A DNA stretch of 64,000 nucleotides, taken from NCBI GenBank assembly GCA_029721515.1, contig CM056559.1, forward strand, positions 8,495,001 through 8,559,000. Direction: 5' to 3'. Under the pieces are notes generated by a model. It saw only the letters and a program-made list of their open reading frames with translations, did not search any database and was not told the DNA's origin. How positions within the stretch are numbered: the first letter of the stretch is position 1; every line of letters starts with the position of its first letter. Origin of the DNA: Synanceia verrucosa (lineage: Eukaryota; Chordata; Actinopteri; Perciformes; Synanceiidae). A program made the position numbers and the translations under genes. Of this stretch, positions 37,585 through 48,500 are shown in pieces.

Positions 37585-38450
37585 TCTGCCACACCACTCC
37601 CTCTGCCAAGCTAAGCTCCCTCTACAAACCAGACTTTTCCCCTCCGGCCATTCCACCTCCGCCCTCTGTCGATCCAAATCCTGCCCGCCTGTCCCAAGTA
37701 TTTTGCTCTGCGCTGCTTCCCGTCTCCCCACATCTCCCTTCCTGTCCAACCCACTGGCTACAGTGGTAGCAGCAGCACAGATGAAGGCCACCCTCTTTCA
37801 TTTGCTTCTGTGGTTTTCTCCTAAGGACACTAAGGACAGAGAAACACCTGCTTCCTGGGAGAAGAGGAAACTGATTGTGTGTCGTCATGGATTCTGTCCC
37901 CAGCTTCCTGTGCAGTGATCGGCCTTGCTTTGCTATTGTTTCTTTTTAACTTTCTACATTCGCCACTAAATTATAACTGTCAAACGCAAAAATTGTGGGA
38001 AAAAAAATAAAATAATAGTGAAAAATTTAGTAGAAAGTCAGTCATGAGAAAAAAGAAACGTTAAAAAAAAACAACAAAAAAACAGATGGAAATTAACTTC
38101 TTCAGACCATTTTAAGTTGGACAGTAATTTTAAAGTATTTCAAAGTCGACCTGTTTTTATTCTGCACAAATGGTAGTTTTCAACTGAGAAATGTTTATTT
38201 GAAGGTGCTAAAAGAGTGTAAAGGAAACATGCCTGCCTTGTAGTGGAGTCGTAGCTTTTGGTAATACGTTCACTCTAATTGCTCTTCAACATTTTGTGAA
38301 TGTTGATTTTCTGACACGAGTCATTTTAAATGAATAAGTGTGTTAATATTGTTTTCATCCTACTGTAATCAGAAACTTTATTTGAGGGAAGAAATGTTTA
38401 TGTACAGATATGTAAAATAAAAAATAAACTTTGTTTCATATAGGTCGGTT
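37585..38450 (+). other. schip1: schip1 3' UTR
   Basis: The UTR runs from the stop to just past two overlapping-context AATAAA signals at 38,416-38,421 and 38,423-38,428. The end is estimated from the usual 10-30 nt spacing. An earlier A-rich AATAAA cluster near 38,005 could give a shorter form. Confidence 0.7.
38416..38428 (+). terminator. schip1: schip1 polyadenylation signals (two AATAAA)
   Basis: Two canonical AATAAA hexamers, at 38,416 and 38,423, are followed by the T/G-rich sequence GGTCGGTTTTGTTGTG, a typical downstream element. Confidence 0.75.
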
Positions 38451-40160
38451 TTGTTGTGCAGTATGTTGAATTTTTCCGGCTGCAAATTGCTGCAAGTCAG
38501 GTTGACTCTTTCAAATGAGCTTCCTCTTTCTATTGAAGACAGGAAGTGCAATCAGTGTCGTAACTGCAGCGAGAATATAGAGGCCACCACATTACTCGTT
38601 GCATGACTCAGCTCCCTCTGTTTCGGTGTTGCCTCATTGAAGACATTATTTGTCTCTCACTCTTCTGGGTTAGCTTTTTTTTACTGCTGTTATTGGGACT
38701 CCATATTAATTTGGACAACCCCTTTCAAGTTTTTCACATGAAAAATGACAACTTGTGGACTTACGATATGATGAATTATGAATGGTCAGTTGTGGTTCAA
38801 CAGAAAGCATAGCTGGACGGTTTAGTAATGAATACAGTGTTATTTTTCATCAAGAATATGATAAATGTTTGTCTGAAAAAGTCCCCCCTCTCTTCCGGTG
38901 GGTCTTCTGTCTGGTCATATTTTGCAATATGTTTTAATGTTTCAGGCGTTGATGAACGTCAGGTGAAGCAAGCGAAAGGCCAGGAAACTCCTGTCAACCA
39001 CTCACTGACCACTGCACTTTCAGTGTTTCACACAAGATGATCACAGGTCGTGACTACAGGCACTGGAGGCTGGACAGAGAGCATGATGTCATGCTGAATG
39101 TGTCAGTGATAATTAAACTTTGCTTTTGAGCCACATGCACTTGTCAGATTATGAAATAAACACTAAATTAAAAGTTAATTCTTGACCTTGGAAATAGAAG
39201 TAGGCAAAACTCCCCCCCAAAAAAAAGTTCATTATAGAAATTATTTTTGTGTACACAATATTTATAGCAGTTATAGCGCTGTGAAGGTTTAACAATGAAC
39301 ATGAGAAATTCATCATTTAAACTTATATTAGCTATAATAAGTGGTGCAAGGCCTATTTAGATCTTTCACTCCTTAAAGTACTAATATCATCTGTTACCAG
39401 TAAAATTATTCAAAGTCCTTACTTACAGTGAGTCATACTTTATATAAAAAATGTTATTAGTAATTATGCAGAATGACTTGTAGTGTTGTATGGGCTAGAT
39501 ATTTATTATCTCAGTTGCATTCAGCAGCATTTTCATAATTTGTAGCCTATAGGTTGGATAGTTCATCTATAATATTGCATGACATTTTATATATGCTGAT
39601 TATAGCCTATATTTTGTATGTAAAATATTATTCAGCAAAGGATACTGTGAATGATATGCAAATGACATGTAGAGTAGGATACATGATGGACATAGAGCTG
39701 TGAGTAAGGGGTCCACATAGGCTGCCTGGGTTTACCTGACCTTTAATTCATGTTCATGAGTACTGAAACAGTGAAACCTTCACTGTGGCTTCTGTCACTG
39801 CACACACGTGCTGCTGAAGGTATACAGCTGCCACCTGCTGCTGACAGGAACAGATGCTTATCATGGGCTACTTATTATTAATGCCAGTGCTGCAAATCTG
39901 CACTAATTTTATGAGTTCATCTTTTTTCATTTGAGCAAATGCAAAAGAAGATTGTCTAAAGTTAGTAGGCCTTTGCTCCCATGTGGAGCTACAAAGTGTT
40001 TTCTAAGGAACCACTGTGTTGTATCTGGTCTTATCACCATTACGTCACATGTTGCTTTTTTTCCCGTATTGCTTTCTCTCAAAACTCTGAGACAAACAAT
40101 GACACTTCCACAACATTCAACCAATGTGTGCTGAGAGATCGACAACAAGGAAATTACATA
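38451..40160. other. schip1-il12a intergenic region
   Basis: About 1.7 kb with no gene recognised. An AP-1-like TGACTCA occurs near 38,604. The stretch 39,180-39,660 is AT-rich. It may contain distal il12a control elements; this is inference from position. Confidence 0.5.
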
Positions 40161-40166
40161 TGTGAC

Positions 40167-40235
40167 GTTTCAGTTTTCTTCTTGCTGGTGCTCCTGCAGA
40201 CCGACTGAGGGAATCCCCCACAGAAACATATAAAA
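40167..40235 (+). promoter_or_regulatory. il12a: il12a core promoter: ISRE-like, NF-kB and TATA elements
   Basis: GTTTCAGTTTTC at 40,167-40,178 is a near-match on the minus strand to the IRF site GAAANNGAAA. GGGAATCCCC at 40,209-40,218 fits the kB consensus GGGRNNYYCC perfectly. TATAAAA lies at 40,229-40,235, placing the start near 40,260 and about 50 nt of 5' UTR before the ATG at 40,313. IRF and NF-kB control of p35 is established in mammals. Site function here is inferred. Confidence 0.7.
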
Positions 40236-40312
40236 CTATCAGATGAGGAGGCAGCAACACAGAGCTGCTGGTTCACCACACTGAGCCAGAGATATCCATC
40301 TGATCAGGCAGG

Positions 40313-40331
40313 ATGGCAATCTTTCAATTCT
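40313..40331 (+). CDS. il12a: il12a coding exon 1
   Basis: The ATG lies about 50 nt after the expected start site, with G at -3 (AGGATGG context is favourable). It encodes MAIFQF plus one base and ends at TTCT|GTGAGT in phase 1. Confidence 0.85.
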
Positions 40332-41926
40332 GTGAGTCAGCGAGCCTGAAACACAAGATAACATCATCCCACGGGGCTCCACTGGGTTTTGTCTTGCAGA
40401 TCTTGTGTATGTTGATGCATTATTGTGTTGCCCTGCAGACTTCACCAGCTGTGTGCTGCTGCTGACCTCAGGCTGGCGCACATCCACAGGACTGCCGGTG
40501 CCCACTCTCAGTGCACAGAAGTGTGGGGACTGCTCACTGCTCTTCAAGGACCTGCTGCTGAATATCACAGGGCTGCTCAGCAGTGTGAGTACAATTCACT
40601 GCATCATGCCATGCATACTGTAGTTTTCTGTCTTAAATACCTCTGTAGTTCATTAATGGATCTTTTTTTCCAGGATGTTTTATGTTTTGGCATCGCCTCT
40701 GATAAAATGGTGGTTAGGAGTCAAGCTGAGACAGTGCTGGCCTGTACACCATCTCTCACTCAGGTGATTTATCCGTGATTTCAAATAAAAAAAAAGCACT
40801 TTTTGTATAGAGGAAAGATTTGGAAATGTCCCAATGATTCTTTTTGTGCATATTTTTACATTTTCCAAAAGAGGAAAAAAGTTGTTTCAGCTCAGCTATC
40901 ACTGACTTTTATTTCATTCAGATCATGACATGAAGTTACATGAGCGAGTGTATGGCCCAAAGATGCTCTAAGAAATTGCTGATATTTATTTCAAGTGATA
41001 TTTATTTTTTTACCCTACAGAATTCAGGATGTATGGTGGAAAGAAATTCATCTTTCAGTGAGGTTTGCTACTATTTCTTTTTTTTAATCTAATTTATCTT
41101 TAGAATTCAGAATATTGTATTTTATACAAAATCTTTTTTACATTTCTGTTTGTACATTTATTTCCTATTCAGATTTCAGGGATTTTACATGACATACTCA
41201 TTCAATCACTTATTCTTCTCATTTGCTCGTTTTTTAATTTATGATAAAGCAGATCGATGTCTGTTTGTCTTGACAGAATGAATGTCTGAGGAACATCATG
41301 AAAGACTTGGCCCACTTTGCTGCTGCTGTTCGGTCCTACCTAAAGTCCCCACTCAGGAGTCCTGAGGAAGAAGTTGCACTTCTGAGTCCAACTCTGGGAA
41401 TAATTCAGAGCCTCAGGAAGGTATGTTTATCATGCAAGTGTGGGAGGGGTAAAAACAGAGTCCAGGTTTAAAGACAGAACTAGTGAGAGAGACTCTCCTG
41501 GGAAATAACACTGGAAAGTTGCCTGATGAAATCTTCCCTGGTTTATACAGAACTGCTCCCTGATGCAGAATGATGAGAACGACTCTTCCGAGGTATTTTT
41601 CTGTTTGTTATTTTTTGTTCCCTATTTATGCCTCAGCTTTCAAAATTTAGGATATATATATAATACATGATATTTAGGAGGAAAACTAATATAAGATCTA
41701 GCCTTGTAAATATTTTTCTAGAGAAATTGTGTGTTTTTAGGGCAAGTGATTATACAGCATTCATGTTGTTTCCTTCTTGTTTGAGGAGGATGATGCCCAG
41801 ATGTGGGGAAATGACACCTTCAGTAACAGGCAGGAGATGTGTAAGTTGATGAGAGGCTTCCACGTCCGAACCATCACCATCAACCGAGCTATTGGCTACA
41901 TCTCCTCAGGAGATTACAGGAAGTGA
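40313..41926 (+). CDS. il12a: il12a, interleukin-12 subunit alpha (p35), gene span
   Basis: p35 is a secreted four-helix cytokine subunit. It pairs with p40 to form IL-12 (driving type-1 immunity), and in mammals with EBI3 to form IL-35. Coding exons are 40313-40331, 40439-40584, 40674-40763, 41021-41062, 41277-41420, 41551-41592 and 41786-41926. All junctions are in phase, giving 624 nt and 207 residues. Residues 1-24 form a signal peptide with core CVLLLTS. Mature-chain cysteines are at 35, 38, 59, 79, 89, 102, 149 and 180. N-glycosylation sequons are at N48, N94, N148, N157 and N170. The final exon carries CKLMRGFHVRTITINRAIGY, typical of the p35 C-terminal helix. Identification also rests on adjacency to schip1, as in human. 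Two 42-nt exons are notable. Confidence 0.92.
40439..40584 (+). CDS. il12a: il12a coding exon 2 (signal peptide core, helix A)
   Basis: Preferred acceptor CCCTGCAG, donor CAGT|GTGAGT, phase 1 in and phase 0 out. With this acceptor the N-terminus reads MAIFQFYFTSCVLLLTSG, a good signal peptide. An in-frame acceptor 39 nt earlier (exon from 40,400) would insert 13 residues including two cysteines. It encodes helix A sequence CGDCSLLFKDLLLNITGLL. Confidence 0.85.
40674..40763 (+). CDS. il12a: il12a coding exon 3
   Basis: Acceptor TTTTTCCAG, donor TCAG|GTGATT, 30 codons, phase 0. It encodes DVLCFGIASDKM through ACTPSLTQ. Confidence 0.88.
41021..41062 (+). CDS. il12a: il12a coding exon 4 (42 nt)
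   Basis: Acceptor CCCTACAG, donor TGAG|GTTTGC, 14 codons NSGCMVERNSSFSE in phase 0. It carries one cysteine and one sequon. Confidence 0.85.
41277..41420 (+). CDS. il12a: il12a coding exon 5
   Basis: Acceptor CTTGACAG, donor GAAG|GTATGT, 48 codons, phase 0. It begins NECLRNIMKDLAHFAAAV and ends LGIIQSLRK, a helix-forming segment matching the central p35 helix. Confidence 0.9.
41551..41592 (+). CDS. il12a: il12a coding exon 6 (42 nt)
   Basis: Acceptor TTATACAG, donor CGAG|GTATTT, 14 codons NCSLMQNDENDSSE in phase 0. It is the same length as exon 4 and acidic, with two sequons. Confidence 0.85.
41786..41926 (+). CDS. il12a: il12a terminal coding exon
   Basis: Acceptor TTGTTTGAG (weak, not CAG), 46 codons then TGA. 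It encodes EDDAQMWGNDTFSNRQEM and the C-terminal helix CKLMRGFHVRTITINRAIGY. Using the AG 3 nt downstream would drop one Glu without changing frame. Confidence 0.88.
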   Translation, partial: EDDAQMWGNDTFSNRQEMCKLMRGFHVRTITINRAIGYISSGDYRK

Positions 41927-42170
41927 ACACCTTATCACAATCATCCTAATACAACCAATACCACAATAGCTCCACCCCTTTAAATTATCACACCTGAACA
42001 AGCCTTCCGGATCATCCACTACCATCATTTACAACTGCTCACCAAGTAGTGGTTTACATTGCACATGCTGCACCATACTATTTATTTGAGATCTATTTAT
42101 TGTGTTTATATATTTATTTGACAGCCTATGTTATTTATTGTTATTTATAATAAAATATGTTGGGTATCAA
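41927..42170 (+). other. il12a: il12a 3' UTR with AU-rich element
   Basis: Five ATTTA pentamers cluster at 42,080-42,147, several in TATTTAT context, and one more lies near 42,028. AATAAA is at 42,149-42,154. AU-rich elements of this kind destabilise cytokine mRNAs. The cleavage point is estimated. Confidence 0.75.
42149..42154 (+). terminator. il12a: il12a polyadenylation signal AATAAA
   Basis: A canonical hexamer directly after the AU-rich cluster, followed by TATGTTGGGT. Confidence 0.75.
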
Positions 42171-42577
42171 ATGCTGAAGTGTAAATTATTTGATGAAAGA
42201 AACTGGGTGGAAAGAAAAAGGTAACAGATGGTGCTTGATGTAAAAAGCTCCATGACCATTATTCCAATTTTATAGTGGCAGAGTTGTTTAAAGAAGTCTT
42301 TGGATCCATGTCAGTGGTGATGAAGGAGTGGCGCTGCAGGTGGCCATGGTGGTCTCTTTATGGAAATGACTAATTTAATTTAGGTTCCTTGCACAAGGCG
42401 TACTGTGCTTTTTCTACCACGCGTCAGTGGAGATGGTGGTTTATCTGATGAGATTTAACCAACGTTTGTTGTTGTTTGTTGAAGCTCAACAGGAGATGTG
42501 TTCTTGGCACAGGTGTGAAGAAAATAGACAAATGATTATAAAATAGACAAAGTACTGTATATAAAACGTAAACAGAT
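42171..42577. other. Unique sequence between il12a and the satellite
   Basis: No gene seen. The first part resembles the sequence on the far side of the satellite at 61,237-61,390. Confidence 0.5.
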
Positions 42578-45500
42578 TAGCATGCCAAAAAAGTCAAAAA
42601 TTGACAATTTTAAAAATGTGCTAAAAATTCATCAGAAACATTTATGATAGTGTACTGAATGATTTCATGTCAAATTATGTTGAAATATCTTGTGAAAAAA
42701 ACAATTTTATCACATGTGGAAAATTGCAGAAAAAAGTCATACTATAGCATGCCAAAAAAGTCCAAAAATGACAATTTTTAAAATGTGCTAAGATTTTATC
42801 AGAAACATTTATGATAGTGTACTGAATGATTTCATGTCAAATTATGTTGAAATATCTTGTGAAAAAAACAATTTTATCACATGTGGAAAATTGCAGAAAA
42901 AAGTCATACTATAGCATGCCAAAAAAAGTCCAAAAATGACAATTTTTAAAATGTGCTAAAAAGTCATCAGAAATACTTATGATAGCGTACTGAATGATTT
43001 CATGTCAAATTATGTTGAAATATCTTGTGGAAAAAAAAATTATAGCATGTTGGAAAATTGCAGAAAAACGTCATACTATAGCATGCCAAAAAAGTCCAAA
43101 AATGACAATTTTTAAAATGTGCTAAAAAGTCATCAGAAAGACTTATTATAGCTTACTGAATGATTTCATGCCAAAATATGTTGAATATCTTGTGAAAAAG
43201 CTATTTTATAGCATGTTGGAAAATTGCAGAAAAAGGTCATACTATAGCATGCCAAAAAAGTCCAAAAATGACAATTTTTAAAATGTGCTAAAAAGTCATC
43301 AGAAAGACTTATTATAGCTTACTGAATGATTTCATGCCAAAATATGTTGAATATCTTGTGAAAAAGCTATTTTATAGCATGTTGGAAAATTGCAGAAAAA
43401 CGTCATACTATAGCATGCCAAAAAGGTCCAAAAATGACAGTTTTTAAAAAGTCATCAGAAAGACTTAAAATAGCTTACTGACTGATTTCATGCGAAAATC
43501 TGTTGAAATATCTTGTGAAAGCTATTTATAGCATGTTAAAAAAAAAATTGTCATACTATAGCATGCGAGAAAAAAGTAAAAAAAATGACAATTTTTAAAA
43601 TGTGCAAAAAAGTCATCAGAAAGACTTATTATAGCTTACTGAATGATTTTATGCCAAAATATGGTGAAATATCTTGTGAAAAAAACAATTTTACAGCATG
43701 TGAACAATGGCAGAAAAAAGTCATACTATAGCATGCACAAAAAGTCCAAAAATGACAATTTTTAAAATGTGCTAAAAAGTCATCAGAAAGACTTATTGCA
43801 GCTTACTGAATGATTTCATGCCAAAATATGTTGAATATCTTGTGAAAAAACAATTTTATAGCTTGTTGGAAAATTGCAGAAAAGCGTCATACTATAGCAT
43901 GCCAAAAAAGTCCAAAAATGACAATTTTTAAAATGTGCTAAAAAGTCATCAGAAAGACTTATTATAGCTTCCTGAATGATTTTATGCGAAAGTCTGTCGA
44001 AATATCTTGTGAAAAGGCTATTTATAGCATGCTGAAAATTTCCCAAAAATTGACATACTATAGCATGCCAAAAAAGTCCAAAAATGACAATTTTTAAAAT
44101 GTGCTAAAAAGTCATCAGAAAGACTTATTATAGCTTCCTGAATGATTTTATGCGAAAGTCTGTCGAAATATCTTGTGAAAAGGCTATTTATAGCATGCTG
44201 AAAATTTCCCAAAAATTGACATACTATAGCATGCCAAAAAAGTCCAAAAATGACAATTTTTAAAATGTGCTAAAAAGTCATCAGAAAGACTTAATATAGC
44301 TTACTGACTGATTTCATGCCAACATATGTTGAAATATCTTGTGAATTTTTTTTTTATAGCATGTTGGAAAATTGCAGAAAAACGTCATACTATAGCATGC
44401 CAAAAAAGTCCAAAAATGACAATTTTTAAAATGTGCTAAAAAGTCATCAGAAAGATTTATTATAGCTTCCTGAATTATTTCATGCTATAATATGTCGAAA
44501 TATCTTGTGAAAAAGCTATTTTATAGCATGTTGAAAATTTCACAAAAATTGTCATACTATAGCATGCCAAAAAAGTCCAAAAATGACAATTTTTAAAATG
44601 TGCTAAAAAGTCATCAAAAAGACTTATTATAGCTTACTGAATGATTTCATGCCAAAATATGTTGAATATCTTGTGAAAAAGCTATTTTATAGCATGTTGG
44701 AAAATTGCAGAAAAACGTCATACTATAGCATGCCAAAAAGGTCCAAAAATGACAATTTTTAAAATGTGCAAAAAAGTCATCAGAAAGACTTATTATAGCT
44801 TACTGAATGATTTCATGCCAAAATATGTTGAATATCTTGTGAAAAAAACAATTTTATAGCTTGTTGGAAAATTGCAGAAAAGTGTCATACTATAGCATGC
44901 CAAAAAAGTCCAAAAATGACAATTTTTAAAATGTGCTAAAAAGTCATCAGAAAGACTTATTATAGCTTCCTGAATGATTTTATGCGAAAGTCTGTCGAAA
45001 TATCTTGTGAAAAAGCTATTTATAGCATGCTGAAAATTTCCCAAAAATTGACATACTATAGCATGCCAAAAAAGTCCAAAAATGACAATTTTTAAAATGT
45101 GCTAAAAAGTCATCAGAAAGACTTAATATAGCTTACTGACTGATTTCATGCCAACATATGTTGAAATATCTTGTGAATTTTTTTTTTATAGCATGTTGGA
45201 AAATTGCAGAAAAACGTCATACTATAGCATGCCAAAAAAGTCCAAAAATGACAATTTTTAAAATGTGCTAAAAAGTCATCAGAAAGACTTATTATAGCTT
45301 CCTGAATGATTTTATGTGAAAATATGTCGAAATATATTGTGAAAAAGTTAATTTATAGCATGTTGAAATTTTTTAAAAACATTGTCATACTATAGCATGC
45401 CAAAAAAAGTCCAAAAATGACAATTTTTAAAATGTGCTAAAAAGTCATCAGAAAGACTTAATATAGCTTACTGAATGATTTCATGCCAAAATATGTTGAA

Positions 45501-48500
45501 ATATCTTGTGAAAAAACAATTTTACAGCATGTTGGAAAATTGCTAAAAAAAGGTCATACTATAGCATGCCAAAAAAGTCCAAAAATGACCATTTTTAAAA
45601 TGTGCTAAAAAGTCATCAGAAAGACTTATTATAGCTTCCTGAATGATTTTATGTGAAAATATGTCGAAATATATTGTGAAAAAGTTAATTTATAGCATGT
45701 TGAAATTTTTTAAAAACATTGTCATACTATAGCATGCCAAAAAAAGTCCAAAAATGACAATTTTTAAAATGTGCTAAAAAGTCATCAGAAAGATTTATTA
45801 TAGCTTCCTGAATTATTTCATGCTATAATATGTCGAAATATCTTGTGAAAAAGCTATTTTATAGCATGTTGAAAATTTCACAAAAATTGTCATACTATAG
45901 CATGCCAAAAAAGTCCAAAAATGACAATTTTTAAAATGTGCTAAAAAGTCATCAGAAAGACTTAATATAGCTTCCTGAATGATTTTATGCCATAATATGT
46001 CGAAATATCTTGTGAAAAAACAATTTTATAGCATGTTGGAAAATTGCAGAAAAAGGTCATACTATAGCATGCCAAAAAAGTCCAAAAATGAGAATTTTTA
46101 AAATGTGCAAAAAAGTCATCAGAAAGACTTATTATAGCTTCCTGAATGATTTTATGCCAAAATATGTTGAAATATCATGTGAAAAAAAAACAGTTTTACA
46201 GCATGTGAACAATGGCAGAAAAACGTCATACTATAGCATGCCAAAAAAAGTCCAAAAATGACAATTTTTAAAATGTGCTAAAAAGTCATCAAAAAGACTT
46301 ATTATAGCTTACTGAATGATTTTATGCCAAAATATGTCGAAATATATTGTGAAAAAGTTAATTTATAGCATGTTGAAATTTTTTAAAAACATTGTCATAC
46401 TATAGCATGCCAAAAAAAGTCCAAAAATGACAATTTTTAAAATGTGCTAAAAAGTCATCAGAAAGACTTAATATAGCTTACTGAATGATTTCATGCCAAA
46501 ATATGTTGAAATATCTTGTGAAAAAACAATTTTACAGCATGTTGGAAAATTGCTAAAAAAGGTTATACTATAGCATGCCAAAAAAGTCCAAAAATGACCA
46601 TTTTTAAAATGTGCTAAAAAGTCATCAGAAAGACTTATTATAGCTTCCTGAATGATTTTATGTGAAAATATGTCGAAATATATTGTGAAAAAGTTAATTT
46701 ATAGCATGTTGAAATTTTTTAAAAACATTGTCATACTATAGCATGCCAAAAAAAGTCCAAAAATGACAATTTTTAAAATGTGCTAAAAAGTCATCAGAAA
46801 TACTTAATATAGCTTACTGAATGATTTCATGCCAAAATATGTTGAAATATCTTGTGAAAAAGCTATTTTATAGCATGTTGGAAAATTGCAGAAAAAGGTC
46901 ATACTATAGCATGCCAAAAAAGTCCAAAAATGACAATTTTTAAAATGTGCTAAAAAGTCATCAGAAAGACTTATTATAGCTTACTGAATGATTTCATGCC
47001 ATGATATGTCGAAATATATTGTGAAAAAAATTTTATAGCATGTTGAAAATTGCAGAAAAAGGTCATACTATAGCATGCCAAAAAAGTCCAAAAATGACCA
47101 TTTTTAAAATGTGCTAAAAAGTCATCAGAAAGACTTATTATAGCTTCCTGAATGATTTTATACCAAAATATGTCTAAATATATTGTGAAAAAGTTAATTT
47201 ATAGCATGTTGAAATTTTTAAAAAACATTGTCATACTATAGCATGCCAAAAAAAGTCCAAAAATGACAATTTTTAAAATGTGCTAAAAAGTCATCAGAAA
47301 TACTTAATATAGCTTACTGAATGATTTCATGCCAAAATATGTTGAAATATCTTGTGAAAAAAAAACAATTTTACAGCATGTGGAAAATTGCTGCAAAAGG
47401 TCATACTATAGCATGCCAAAAAAGTCCAAAAATGACAATTTTTAAAATGTGCTAAAAAGTCATCAGAAAGACTTATTATAGCTTACTGAATGATTTCATG
47501 CCAAAATATGTTGAATATCTTGTGAAAAAACAATTTTATAGCATATTGGAAAATTGCAGAAAAAGGTCATACTATAGCATGCCAAAAAAGTCAAAAAATG
47601 ACAATTTTTAAAACGTGCTAAAAAGTCATCAGAAAGACTTATTATAGCTTCCTGAATGATTTTATGCCATAATATGTCGAAATATTTCGTGAAAAAAGCT
47701 ATTTTACAGCATGTGGAAAATTTCTAAAATTTGTCATACTATAGCATGCCAAAAAAGTCCAAAAATGACAATTTTTAAAATGTGCTAAAAAGTCATCAGA
47801 AAGACTTATTATAGCTTCCTGAATGATTTAATGTCAAAATATGTCGAAATATCTTGTGAAAAAGCTATTTTATATCATGTTGAAATTTTTTAAAAAACTG
47901 TCATACTATAGCATGCCAAAAAAGTCCAAAAATGACAATTTTTAAAATGTGCTAAAAAGTCATCAGAAAGACTTATTATAGCTTACTGAATGATTTTATG
48001 CCAAAATATGGTGAAATATCTTGTGAAAAAAACAATTTTACAGCATGTGAACAATGGCAGAAAAAAGTCATACTATAGCATGCATAAAAAGTCCAAAAAT
48101 GACAATTTTTAAAATGTGCTAAAAAGTCATCAGAAAGACTTATTGCAGCTAACTGAATGATTTCATGCCAAAATATGTTGAATATCTTGTGAAAAAACAA
48201 TTTTATAGCTTGTTGGAAAATTGCAGAAAAGCGTCATACTATAGCATGCCAAAAAAGTCCAAAAATGACAATTTTTAAAATGTGCTAAAAAGTCATCAGA
48301 AAGATTTATTATAGCTTCCTGCATGATTTCATGCTATAATATGTCGAAATATCTTGTGAAAAAGCTATTTTATAGCATGTTGGAAAATTGCAGAAAAAGG
48401 TCATACTATAGCATGCCAAAAAAGTCCAAAAATGACAATTTTTAAAATGTGCTAAAAAGTCATCAGAAAGACTTATTATAGCTTACTGAATGATTTCATG

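Noticed and set aside
37535..37918. 127-codon plus-strand open frame across the last schip1 exon
   Set aside because: It is out of phase with the upstream exon. The in-phase reading gives the conserved tail and a stop at 37,582-37,584, so most of this frame lies in the 3' UTR.
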